Source of the DNA: DASUPK01 sp963821705
GTDB lineage: Bacteria > Actinomycetota > Thermoleophilia > Solirubrobacterales > 70-9
Length of the DNA: 39,340 nucleotides
NCBI GenBank assembly: GCA_963821705.1
Contig: CAWGEV010000002.1
Coordinates: forward strand, 1 to 39,340
Reading direction: 5' to 3'
The notes below the pieces were generated by a model. It searched no databases. It was not told where the DNA came from and worked only from the letters and a program-made list of their open reading frames with translations. Positions 8,562 through 16,412 of this stretch are shown here, piece by piece. A program made the translations under genes and the position numbers. Every line of letters begins with the position of its first letter. Position 1 is the stretch's first letter.

Positions 8562-10040
8562 ATGGAAGAGCAGCTCAGCGCCCTCGACGCCACCTTCCTC
8601 GAGCTGGAGGAGGCGGACCAGAGCGCTCACATGCACATCGGCGGCGTGATCCTCCTCGAGCCCCAGCCCAACGGCGGCGCTCCGGCAATCGAGCAGATCC
8701 GCCGCGACGTGGTGCAGCGCCTCCCCGATCTGCCGCGCTACAGGCAGCGGCTCTCGGAGCCTCGCACCGGCGGCCTGCACTGGCCAAGCTGGCGCGAGGA
8801 CAGCTCCTTCCGCGTCGAGCGCCACGTGCGGGTTGCCGGCCTCCCGGCTCCCGGCGGCATCGACGAGCTGCTCGAGTGGGCCGGCGAGTACTACTCGCAC
8901 CGCCTCGACCGCACCAAGCCGCTCTGGGAGATCGTCGTCCTCGAGCTGGCCGACGGCCGCTGGGCGATCGTCACCAAGACCCACCATTGCCTGATCGACG
9001 GGGTCGGCTCGGTCGACCTGGCGGCGACCCTGCTGGACACCGAGCCCACCCCGCGGGTGTCCATCAACGGCTCGGCGGACGGCGTCCTGGGCAGCGCTTT
9101 CCGGCGCGAGCAGGAAGAGACGTCCCGGTCGGTATGGCGCCGTACCGCTTCGCTGCTGATCAAGCCCCCTCTGATCGCCGGCCACGCACTCGTTCGAGCC
9201 GCCGAGGCCGGGCTGCATGCGGCGGAGGCCGCGGCCGGGGTCGCGATCCATCCGTCCCGGGGTCGCGACGCCGTTCGGCGGGCCCGGGCGCTCATCGAGC
9301 TGCTTTACCGGGACGAGGTGCTGGCCGCGCCGAGCTGCAGCCTCAACCAGCCGATCGGAACGAGCCGCAGCCTCGCCGTGATCAGCGTGCGGCTGGAGGA
9401 CCTGAAGCGGATCAAGAACTCCCTCGGCGGAACGCTCAACGACGTCGTCCTCGCAGTGACCGCGGGCGGGTTGCGTCGCCTGCTCGTCGGTCGCGACGAG
9501 GAGCCTCCGGCGGCCGGCCTGCGGGCGATGGTGCCGGTCAACGTGCGCACCGCCGCCGACCGGCTGACGATGGGCAACCGGATCTCCTCGCTGTTCGTGC
9601 ATCTGCCGGTGGCGGAGCCCGACCCGCGGCGCCGTTACGAGCTCCAGATGGAGGAGGCCGAGACGCTCAAGTCCTCGACCCAGGCGACCGGATCGACCAC
9701 GCTGATTGACGTCGCCGGCCGGATGCCGCCCGTGATCCACAGCTTTCTCGCCCAGGCGATGTACGCGACTCGGCTGTTCAACCTGACCGTCACCAACGTC
9801 CCGGGCCCGCAGACACCGCTCTACTACTTCGGCTCGAAGGTGCAGGAGATCTGGCCGCTGGTGCCGATCGCGGCCGAGCACGCGATCGGGCTCGCCGTGT
9901 TCAGCTACGACGGCAGCCTCTACTTCTGCATCAACGCCGACCGGGACACGGTTCCCGACCTCGACTTACTGCGGTCCGGGATCGAGGAATCGATCGAGGA
10001 GCTCGGCGGGATCGCCGTGCACGCGAGCGAGGCGGCCTGA
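8562..10040 (+). CDS. wax ester synthase / diacylglycerol acyltransferase (WS/DGAT)
   Basis: The protein has 492 aa. The family transfers acyl groups from acyl-CoA to a fatty alcohol or diacylglycerol and so makes storage wax esters or triacylglycerol at the membrane. The N-terminus LSALDATFLELEE is typical, and the catalytic motif HHxxxDG is intact as HHCLIDG (His141, His142, Asp146). Downstream family landmarks include LNDVVLAVTAGGLRRLL, MVPVNVRT, NRISSLFVHLPV and NLTVTNVPGPQTPLY. The start has GGGGAG 4 nt upstream. It lies between ppsA and the POR genes, and its stop is one base from the POR gamma start, so it is probably co-transcribed. Its link to POR would be acetyl-CoA supply to lipid storage (inference). 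Confidence 0.93.
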   Translation: MEEQLSALDATFLELEEADQSAHMHIGGVILLEPQPNGGAPAIEQIRRDVVQRLPDLPRYRQRLSEPRTGGLHWPSWREDSSFRVERHVRVAGLPAPGGIDELLEWAGEYYSHRLDRTKPLWEIVVLELADGRWAIVTKTHHCLIDGVGSVDLAATLLDTEPTPRVSINGSADGVLGSAFRREQEETSRSVWRRTASLLIKPPLIAGHALVRAAEAGLHAAEAAAGVAIHPSRGRDAVRRARALIELLYRDEVLAAPSCSLNQPIGTSRSLAVISVRLEDLKRIKNSLGGTLNDVVLAVTAGGLRRLLVGRDEEPPAAGLRAMVPVNVRTAADRLTMGNRISSLFVHLPVAEPDPRRRYELQMEEAETLKSSTQATGSTTLIDVAGRMPPVIHSFLAQAMYATRLFNLTVTNVPGPQTPLYYFGSKVQEIWPLVPIAAEHAIGLAVFSYDGSLYFCINADRDTVPDLDLLRSGIEESIEELGGIAVHASEAA

Positions 10041-10041
10041 C

Positions 10042-10623
10042 TTGTTCCAGGTCCGCATCCACGGCCGGGGCGGACAGGGCGTCGTGACAGCGGCCGAGAT
10101 GCTCTCGATCGCGGCCTTCGAGGACGGCCAGCACGCGCAGGCCTTCCCGACCTTCGGCTCAGAGCGGACCGGCGCCCCCGTCACCTCCTTCTGCCGGATC
10201 GACGAAGAGCCGATCAAGGTGCGCGAGCCGATCTCGGAGCCGGACGCGCTGATCATCCAGGACCCCACACTGCTCCATCAGGTGAAGGTCTTCAGCGGCC
10301 TCAGCGAGGGCGGCTACGTGCTGATCAACACCTCGCGCAGCCTCGACGACCTCGGCCTGGGCGATTTCGCCGCCGGCTTTGCACCGGGTCGGCTCCTCAC
10401 CGTGTCGGCGAGCGAGATCGCGAGCAAGCAGCTCGGGCGCCCGATGCCGAACACCGCGCTGCTCGGCGGGTTCGCCGCGATGACCGGGGCGGTCACTGTG
10501 CAGGCCGTGGTCCGGGCGATCGCCCAGAAGTTCTCGGGCGAGGTCGCTGACCGCAACATGCTCGCCGCCGACGTCGCCTACGAGATCGTGCAGCACGAGA
10601 TCAGGGAGCTCACCCGTGCTTAG
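10042..10623 (+). CDS. porC: pyruvate:ferredoxin oxidoreductase, gamma subunit
   Basis: The protein has 193 aa. This is the CoA-binding or gamma domain of 2-oxoacid:ferredoxin oxidoreductases. It starts with a TTG one base after the upstream stop and gives the typical N-terminus FQVRIHGRGGQGVVTAAEML (glycine motif residues 8-13), followed by AFPTFGSERTGAPV and DPTLL. The later PNTALLGGF segment is also family-like. It overlaps the alpha gene by 8 bp, which implies translational coupling. The order gamma-alpha-beta without a separate delta ferredoxin gene is completed by the ferredoxin domain on the flavoprotein downstream. Confidence 0.94.
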   Translation: MFQVRIHGRGGQGVVTAAEMLSIAAFEDGQHAQAFPTFGSERTGAPVTSFCRIDEEPIKVREPISEPDALIIQDPTLLHQVKVFSGLSEGGYVLINTSRSLDDLGLGDFAAGFAPGRLLTVSASEIASKQLGRPMPNTALLGGFAAMTGAVTVQAVVRAIAQKFSGEVADRNMLAADVAYEIVQHEIRELTRA

Positions 10624-11869
10624 GCAGGAGGAGGGCTCCCGAGCCGTCGCAGAGGCGGTGGCGTTGTGCCGGCCAGAGGTGATCAGCGCCTATCCCATCT
10701 CGCCCCAGACGCACATCGTCGAGCACCTCTCCGACCTGGTCAGGACCGGCGACCTTTCGCCGTGCGAGTACCTGATGGTCGAATCCGAGTTCGGTGCCAT
10801 GTCCGCAGCGATCGGGGCCTCCGCCACGGGTGCCCGCACCTACACCGCGACGGCATCCCAGGGCATCCTCTTCATGGCCGAGGCGCTGTACAACGCGTCG
10901 GGCCTGGGGCTGCCCATCGTGATGACGATCGCCAACCGGGCGATCGGCGCCCCGATCAATATCTGGAACGACCACTCCGACTCCATGTCGATGCGCGACT
11001 CAGGCTGGATCCAGATCTACGCCGAGTCCAACCAGGAGGCGCTCGACATGCACATCCAGGCATTTCGGATCGCCGAGCAGCTCTCACTGCCCGTGATGGT
11101 CTGCATGGACGGCTTCATCCTCACTCACGCCTACGACGAGGTGGACATCCCCGACCAGGCGAAGGTCGATGCGTTCGTGCCTCCCTTCAAGCCCCAGCAG
11201 CTGCTCGACCCCGGGGACCCCATGACGATCGGGGCGATGGTGGGTCCAGAGGCCTTCTTCGAGGTCAAGTACCTCGCCCACGCGAAGCAGATGCAGGCCC
11301 TCGACGTGATCCCCGAGGTCGCCCAGCGGTTCGCGGTGGACTTCGGGCGACCCTCCGGTGGCCTGGTGCGCCGATATCGAACCGAGGGCGCCGAGACGAT
11401 CATCGTCGCGCTCGGCTCAGTGCTGGGGACGATCGAGGAGGTCGTCGACGAGATGCGCCACGCAGGCGTCAGGGTGGGCGCGCTTGGCATCAAGTCCTTC
11501 CGTCCGTTCCCCCTCGGGGAGGTCCGCGAGGCTCTGGCCGGGGCCTCTCGCGTGGTCGTTCTCGAGAAGGCCATGGCGCCCGGGCGGGGCGGAATCGTCT
11601 CCACCGACGTCCACGAGGCGATGGTGGACGGCCACACACGTTGCAGCACAGTGATCGCCGGCCTCGGCGGTAGGGCGATCACCCGCGAGTCGCTGCATCG
11701 ACTTCTCGAGCAGGCCGGGCGCGATGAGCTCGAGCCGCTCAACTTCCTCGACCTGGACACCGAATTGGTCCAGCGCGAATTGGACCGCGAGCGCAACGGC
11801 CGGCCACCCGGCCCACACGCCGAGAACATGCTCCGCGACGTCGGTGTCGTAGCAGCGGAGCCGCACTGA
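10616..11869 (+). CDS. porA: pyruvate:ferredoxin oxidoreductase, alpha subunit
   Basis: The protein has 417 aa with a GTG start inside the end of porC. It binds thiamine diphosphate together with the beta subunit and oxidises pyruvate to acetyl-CoA and CO2, reducing ferredoxin, or runs in reverse. Landmarks: EAVALCRPEVISAYPISPQT (about 11-30), MVESEFGAMSAAIGAS, TATASQGILFMAEAL, IWNDHSDSMSMRDSGW and, in the C-terminal domain, GSVLGTIEEVVDEMR and SFRPFP. These are pyruvate/valine-type rather than 2-oxoglutarate-type features, but the exact 2-oxoacid cannot be fixed from sequence alone. Its stop overlaps the porB start by one base. Confidence 0.93.
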   Translation: MLRQEEGSRAVAEAVALCRPEVISAYPISPQTHIVEHLSDLVRTGDLSPCEYLMVESEFGAMSAAIGASATGARTYTATASQGILFMAEALYNASGLGLPIVMTIANRAIGAPINIWNDHSDSMSMRDSGWIQIYAESNQEALDMHIQAFRIAEQLSLPVMVCMDGFILTHAYDEVDIPDQAKVDAFVPPFKPQQLLDPGDPMTIGAMVGPEAFFEVKYLAHAKQMQALDVIPEVAQRFAVDFGRPSGGLVRRYRTEGAETIIVALGSVLGTIEEVVDEMRHAGVRVGALGIKSFRPFPLGEVREALAGASRVVVLEKAMAPGRGGIVSTDVHEAMVDGHTRCSTVIAGLGGRAITRESLHRLLEQAGRDELEPLNFLDLDTELVQRELDRERNGRPPGPHAENMLRDVGVVAAEPH

Positions 11870-12909
11870 TGCCCTACCAGGACGTCAAGCTCTACCAGAC
11901 GGGCACCTACGCGGTCGGAGGTCGGCTGCTCGATCCGGAGAAGCGCTCCGTGCAGGCTCGGATGGAGCGCTCCAACACGCTGACCTGCGGGCACCGCGCC
12001 TGCCAGGGATGCGGCGAGGCGCTCGGAGCCCGTTTCGCGCTCGACTCCGCCATGCGGGCCACGAAGGGCAAACTGATCGCGGCAAACGCCACGGGCTGCC
12101 TCGAGGTCTTCTCCACCCCGTACCCGGAGAGCTCCTGGCAGCTGCCCTGGATCCATTCGCTGTTCGGCAACGCGCCGGCGGTCAGCACCGGGATCGCCGC
12201 CGCCCTCAAGGCAAAGGGCCGCGAGGACATCCGCGTGGTTGGTCAAGGCGGCGACGGCGGCACCCTCGACATCGGCTTCGGCTGTCTCTCGGGGATGTTC
12301 GAGCGAAACGACGACGTGCTGTTCATCTGTTACGACAACGAGGCCTACATGAACACCGGCGTCCAGCGTTCGGGGGCGACCCCGCCCGCCGCGCGCACCG
12401 CCAACACCAAGCCCGTCGGCGACGAGCCGGGCAATGTCTTCGGTCAGGGCAAGAACGCGCCGCTCATCGCCATGGCGCACGAGATCCCGTACGTCGCGAC
12501 GGCGACCGTGGCTGAGCTGCGCGACCTCGAGTACAAGGTCGAGAAGGCGATGGAGTTCAGGGGCGCCCGCTACCTGCACGTCTTCGTCCCCTGCCCGCTG
12601 GGCTGGGGCTCCGCCTCCGCCGACACGGTCAAGATCGCGCGCCTCGCCAAGGAGACGGGGATCTTCCCCGTCTTCGAGGCGAAGGACGGCGAGGTGGTGG
12701 GCGTCTCGAAGATCCGCAAGCAGGTCCCGGTCACCGATTACCTGAAGCTGCAGAAGCGCTACGCGCACCTCTTCAAGGACCCACCCCAGACCGAGGTGAT
12801 TGAGGCGATCCAGGCCCGCGCCGACGCCAACATCAGGCGATTCGGCCTGAACGACGGATACGGCTCGCTTCCCGATCTGCTCGCCGACGCACCCCACGGA
12901 CCGCAGTGA
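11869..12909 (+). CDS. porB: pyruvate:ferredoxin oxidoreductase, beta subunit
   Basis: The protein has 346 aa. It carries the thiamine diphosphate and proximal [4Fe-4S] sites of POR. The cluster cysteines include CGHRACQGCGEAL (Cys40, Cys45, Cys48), Cys77 in NATGCLEVF and the later FVPCPLGWG. The TPP/Mg motif is GQGGDGG (about 126-131) with DNEAYMNTG (156-164). The length and motif order match PorB. The gene begins on the last base of porA and ends in a TGATG overlap with the flavoprotein gene, so the four genes form one unit. Confidence 0.94.
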   Translation: MPYQDVKLYQTGTYAVGGRLLDPEKRSVQARMERSNTLTCGHRACQGCGEALGARFALDSAMRATKGKLIAANATGCLEVFSTPYPESSWQLPWIHSLFGNAPAVSTGIAAALKAKGREDIRVVGQGGDGGTLDIGFGCLSGMFERNDDVLFICYDNEAYMNTGVQRSGATPPAARTANTKPVGDEPGNVFGQGKNAPLIAMAHEIPYVATATVAELRDLEYKVEKAMEFRGARYLHVFVPCPLGWGSASADTVKIARLAKETGIFPVFEAKDGEVVGVSKIRKQVPVTDYLKLQKRYAHLFKDPPQTEVIEAIQARADANIRRFGLNDGYGSLPDLLADAPHGPQ

Positions 12910-14545
12910 TGGCCTCCCATCCCTACGCCATCACACTCGACGTCGGCTCCAGCCTCGCGAACAAGACCGGGAGCTGGCGGACCGAGCGGGCCCAGTACGT
13001 GGACCGCCTCCCCCGTGCAACCACGCCTGCCCCGCCGGCGAGAACTGCCAGGCCTGGCTCTATGAGGCCGAGGACGGCGGCGAGGGCTACGAGCGCGCCT
13101 GGCGCAGGATCGTCGAGGACAACCCCTTCCCGGCGATCATGGGGCGCGTCTGTTACCACCCATGCGAAACCTCCTGCAACCGGGGCGAGCTCGACGAGGC
13201 CGTCGGCATTCACTCAGTCGAGCGCTTCATCGGCGACGAGGCGATCGAGCAGGACTGGTCGTTCGATCCCCCAGCCAAGTCCACGGGCAAGCGGGTGCTG
13301 GTCGTCGGCGCCGGGCCGTCCGGGCTGTCAGCCGCGTACCACCTGCGCCGCCTGGGCCACGAGGTGACGATCCACGAGGCCGGACCGATGGCCGGCGGCA
13401 TGATGCGCTTCGGCATCCCAACCTATCGCCTGCCCCGCGACGTGCTCGACGCCGAGGTCGACCGCATTCTCGCAATCGGCGTAGAGCTGGAGCTGAACAG
13501 GAAGGTCATCAACATCGAGCAGTCCATGAAGGAGGGCGACTTCGACGCCGCCTTCCTGGCGGTGGGCGCCCACATCGGCAAGCACGCCGACATCCCCGCC
13601 GGCGAGGCTGCGCGGATCCTCGACGCCGTCTCGGTCCTCGAGTCGATGGAGTCCGGCGAGAAGCCATTGCTCGGCCGCAGGGTCGTCGTCTACGGAGGCG
13701 GCAACACCGCGATGGACGCGGCCCGTACCGCCAAGCGGCTCGGCGCCACCGACGCGGTCGTCGTCTACCGCCGCAACCGAGACAAGATGCCCGCCCACGA
13801 GTTCGAGGTCGCCGAGGCCGAGGAGGAGGGCGTGATGATGCGCTGGCTCGAGACCATCAGGCAGGTGGACGGCCACACCATCACTGTCGAGAAGATGGAG
13901 CTCGACGAGACCGGCTTCCCCCAGCCCACCGGCGAGCTCGACAGGCTCGAAGCCGATTCGGTCATCCTCGCGCTCGGCCAGGAGGCCGACCTCTCGCTGC
14001 TCGAGGGCGTCTCCGGCATCGAGGTCACCGACGGCGTCGTTCAGGTCGGGCCGAACATGGAGACCGGCCACCGCGGCATATTCGCCGGCGGCGACATGGT
14101 CCCCGCCGAGCGGACCGTCACGGTGGGTATCGGCCACGGCAAGAAGGCAGCCCGCAACATCGACGGATGGCTGCGCGGACAGGCCTACGAGCCAGCCCCG
14201 AAGCACGAGGTCGTCAGCTTCGATCAGCTCAACACCTGGTACTACGCCGACGCCCCCCGCTCGCTCCAGCCGGAGCTCGAGATCGCCCGCCGCAGCTCCA
14301 CCTTCGACGAGGTCGTCGGCGGGCTCGACGACTCGAACGCGCTCTATGAGGCCCGTCGCTGCATGTCGTGCGGCAACTGCTTCTCGTGCGACAACTGCTA
14401 CGGCGTCTGCCCCGACAACGCCGTGATCAAGCTCGGCCAACCCGGCGAGCTCTACGAGATCGACCTCGACTTCTGCAAGGGCTGCGGCCTCTGTGTCCAG
14501 GAGTGCCCCTGCGGTGCGATCGAGATGATTCCTGAGAAGATCTGA
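12909..14545 (+). CDS. GltD-like NAD(P)H:ferredoxin flavoprotein with C-terminal double [4Fe-4S] ferredoxin, one frameshift
   Basis: Restored length is about 545 aa. The N-terminal [4Fe-4S] region CNHACPAGENCQAW is followed by an FAD Rossmann motif VLVVGAGPSGLSAAYHL (about 128), a GltD-like GGMMRFGIPTYRLP, an NADPH motif VYGGGNTAMDAA (about 260), GGDMV for FAD, and then two ferredoxin clusters, CMSCGNCFSCDNCYGVCP and CKGCGLCVQECPCG. The first ferredoxin motif has more Cys than a plain one. The reading frame breaks at the C-run 13011-13015 (LP then CNHAC), where one C seems to be missing. A start inside the gene at 13139 would omit the N-terminal cluster. Being fused to a ferredoxin and overlapping porB, it likely acts as the POR delta subunit and carries electrons between ferredoxin and NAD(P)H (inference). 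Confidence 0.85.
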
Positions 14546-14559
14546 GGAGTGGAGCTGAT

Positions 14560-14805
14560 GTGGTTGTGAGAGAGACATTCGCGAAGTTCCGGGTGGCGTT
14601 CTGGGTGGCCAGTGCCGGCATCTTGGGGCTCTATCTCTACGGGCTGGCCTGGGGTGCCTACTCTCCGCTCGAGCTCGGGCTGCTCAGCATCGTCTGCGTC
14701 AGCCTGCTCGTCCTGTTCGTCTTCCACGAGATCCGCCTCCGCATGGAGCTCCACAACCACCCGCGCGAGGTCGACCACACCGACAAGGAGAGGCGAGGCT
14801 TCTAA
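14560..14805 (+). CDS. small two-helix membrane protein, unknown
   Basis: The protein has 81 aa. It has two hydrophobic segments (about residues 12-34 and 38-57) with a short loop, a basic/acidic polar C-terminal tail (HNHPREVDHTDKERRGF), and no recognised domain. It starts with a GTG 14 bases after the flavoprotein stop, with GAGGAG upstream. The ATG two bases earlier runs into a stop at once. It is co-directional with the POR cluster and is probably its last gene. A role as a membrane anchor for the flavoprotein is a guess only. Confidence 0.65.
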   Translation: MVVRETFAKFRVAFWVASAGILGLYLYGLAWGAYSPLELGLLSIVCVSLLVLFVFHEIRLRMELHNHPREVDHTDKERRGF

Positions 14806-14817
14806 GGGGCCGATCCA

Positions 14818-15540
14818 TCAGCCGTCGCGTACGCGGAGTTCCCGCACCCGCTCGCCGAAGATCCGCCAGCGGCGCTCGTTCTCGTGGACCAGCGTGGACG
14901 ATCGCGTGTACAGGTCCGCGGCGTTGTCAAGCAGCTCGGCGGCCGTGTAGAGATAGGCGGGGTTACGGCGCGGGCCGGCGAGATCCTCCCGAAGCGAGAC
15001 GGGAGTGAAGTCGACCTCGGCGAGCACGTCGAGGGCCCGCCGCAAAAAGCGGCCGCAGAGCGTGTTCATGGTCGCGGCCTGCCAGTCGTTGCCGATGATT
15101 CGGTGGCGCTCGCCGAGCAGGTCGATCAGGTCATCGAACTGGACCAGCGCGCCCGCGATGCCCCAGGACTTCTCCATCGCCTGCCCGAGCCACTCTCCGG
15201 TCTGCTCGCTCCCGGCCGCCATGCGTTCGACCTCGCCTTTCAGCTGCTTGATCTCGGCCGGCTCGCCCTCCCCTTCCATGAAGAGGATCCCGCTCTCACC
15301 CACCAGGCCGGGTGGATTCAGGTCGTCGGCGCCGGCGTAGGGATTGGGTGCAGGATGCTCGCTGGGCTCAACCTCGCGCCACTGCGCGGCCAGGGCCTTT
15401 AGCGCGCGCGACGCCGCCAGGATCTCGCGGGCGCTCTGCAGGGGGGCCTGCGAGTAGAACTCCTCATGCTCGCGGTGAAAGCGCGAGAGGTTCTCGATCG
15501 CCTCGAGCAGCTGCGGCGGGACGTCCTCGTGGTCGGTCAT
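14818..15540 (-). CDS. hypothetical alpha-helical protein
   Basis: The protein has 240 aa, with no signal peptide or membrane segment. Helix-rich sequence runs along the length (LLEAIENLSRFHREHEEFY, then GEVERMAAGSEQTGEWLG, then ALVQFDDLIDLLGERHR). I do not recognise a family. It follows the universal stress protein by 38 bp on the same strand, so the two may be co-transcribed. It runs convergent to the small membrane protein, 12 bp apart. Confidence 0.6.
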   Translation of the reverse strand: MTDHEDVPPQLLEAIENLSRFHREHEEFYSQAPLQSAREILAASRALKALAAQWREVEPSEHPAPNPYAGADDLNPPGLVGESGILFMEGEGEPAEIKQLKGEVERMAAGSEQTGEWLGQAMEKSWGIAGALVQFDDLIDLLGERHRIIGNDWQAATMNTLCGRFLRRALDVLAEVDFTPVSLREDLAGPRRNPAYLYTAAELLDNAADLYTRSSTLVHENERRWRIFGERVRELRVRDG

Positions 15541-15578
15541 CTGCGATCAGTCAGCAAATCACACCGGCGAACGGGCAA

Positions 15579-16325
15579 CTAGCCTGGGCGGGGAACAACC
15601 ATCACGGGGCACGGCGCGGCACGGATCACCTGGGACGAGACGCTGCCGACCAGGAGGCGCATCACCGGTCCGAAGCCGCGCGAGCCGAGGACGAGCAGGT
15701 CCAAGCCCATGCCGGCCTGATCCAACAACTTGTCGACCGGGTGGCCGCGCTCGAGGATCGGCAGAGCGCGTAGCTCGGAGGGCAGCTCTCCCACCGCGTC
15801 GTGCAGGCGGCTCTGAAAGTCAGGTCCCGCCTCGGGACCGGCCTGAGCCGCCGCCGCCGCGCCCATCGCCGGCACCGGCGTCGCCACGCCGATCACCTTC
15901 ATCGAAGCGCTGAACTTCGCCGCCAGCTTGGCGGCTTCCCCCAGGGCCGCGTGGGACTCCGCCATCCCGTCGTAGCCGACCCCGACGACCCTCAGCCGAT
16001 CCTCGGAGTGGTCCGCCTGCCCGTAGCCCTTCGGCGCGATGATCAGCCGGCAGCGCGCACCCTTCAGCAGGTGCTCGGCGACAGAACCCGGAGCGACAGA
16101 GCCGACGTGCGCGCGGTGGGTCGAGCCGAGCACGATCAGGTCGGCGTCCCCCCTCTCCGCCAGGGCCAGCAGAGCATCGGCGGGAGAGCCCTTCTCGACG
16201 TGGACGACCTTGAGCTCGCCCCCGTCTTGCTCGGCGATTCGCTCCGCCAGGACTCGGGCGTCCTCGCCGCGCTCGTTCTCCTCGTAGGCCGCGACGACGG
16301 TCTTGTACAGAGGCTCATCGCCCAT
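15579..16325 (-). CDS. tandem universal stress protein (two UspA-like domains)
   Basis: The protein has 248 aa with two Usp folds in one chain. Domain 1 (about 1-105) ends in GSTHRAHVGSVAPGSVAEHLL, and domain 2 (about 110-248) ends in GSRGFGPVMRLLVGSVSSQVI, each close to the ATP-binding G-2X-G-9X-G-S/T pattern. Such proteins bind ATP and accumulate under starvation or redox stress in the cytoplasm. The protein is close in size to tandem Usps of actinomycetes. It is divergent from the GNAT/acyl-CoA synthetase fusion gene, and the spacer to it is short (about 87 bp), so they may share a regulatory region. Confidence 0.9.
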   Translation of the reverse strand: MGDEPLYKTVVAAYEENERGEDARVLAERIAEQDGGELKVVHVEKGSPADALLALAERGDADLIVLGSTHRAHVGSVAPGSVAEHLLKGARCRLIIAPKGYGQADHSEDRLRVVGVGYDGMAESHAALGEAAKLAAKFSASMKVIGVATPVPAMGAAAAAQAGPEAGPDFQSRLHDAVGELPSELRALPILERGHPVDKLLDQAGMGLDLLVLGSRGFGPVMRLLVGSVSSQVIRAAPCPVMVVPRPG

Positions 16326-16412
16326 CGGGGCGAGAGCCTAGGCAGAACGGGATGGCGGCGGCGGGCAACAGCGGGGGCGAGGTCCGTCGTGTGCAAGGGT
16401 CTTGGCCTCAAG

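Noticed and set aside
7503..9881. 792-aa ORF antisense to ppsA and the acyltransferase
   Set aside because: It spans two clearly coding genes with intact catalytic motifs and shows only repetitive Arg/Gly/Asp-rich shadow translation.
11131..12897. 588-aa antisense ORF across porA and porB
   Set aside because: It is a shadow of high-GC third positions; POR motifs on the plus strand are decisive.
10042..12909. 2-oxoglutarate:ferredoxin oxidoreductase (KOR) instead of POR
   Set aside because: The order gamma-alpha-beta and the alpha subunit motifs look like pyruvate/valine-type enzymes. KOR cannot be fully excluded without alignment.
15801..16412. 200-aa N-terminal extension of the GNAT/acyl-CoA synthetase ORF
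   Set aside because: It overlaps the conserved Usp gene on the other strand and reads as Arg-rich shadow sequence.
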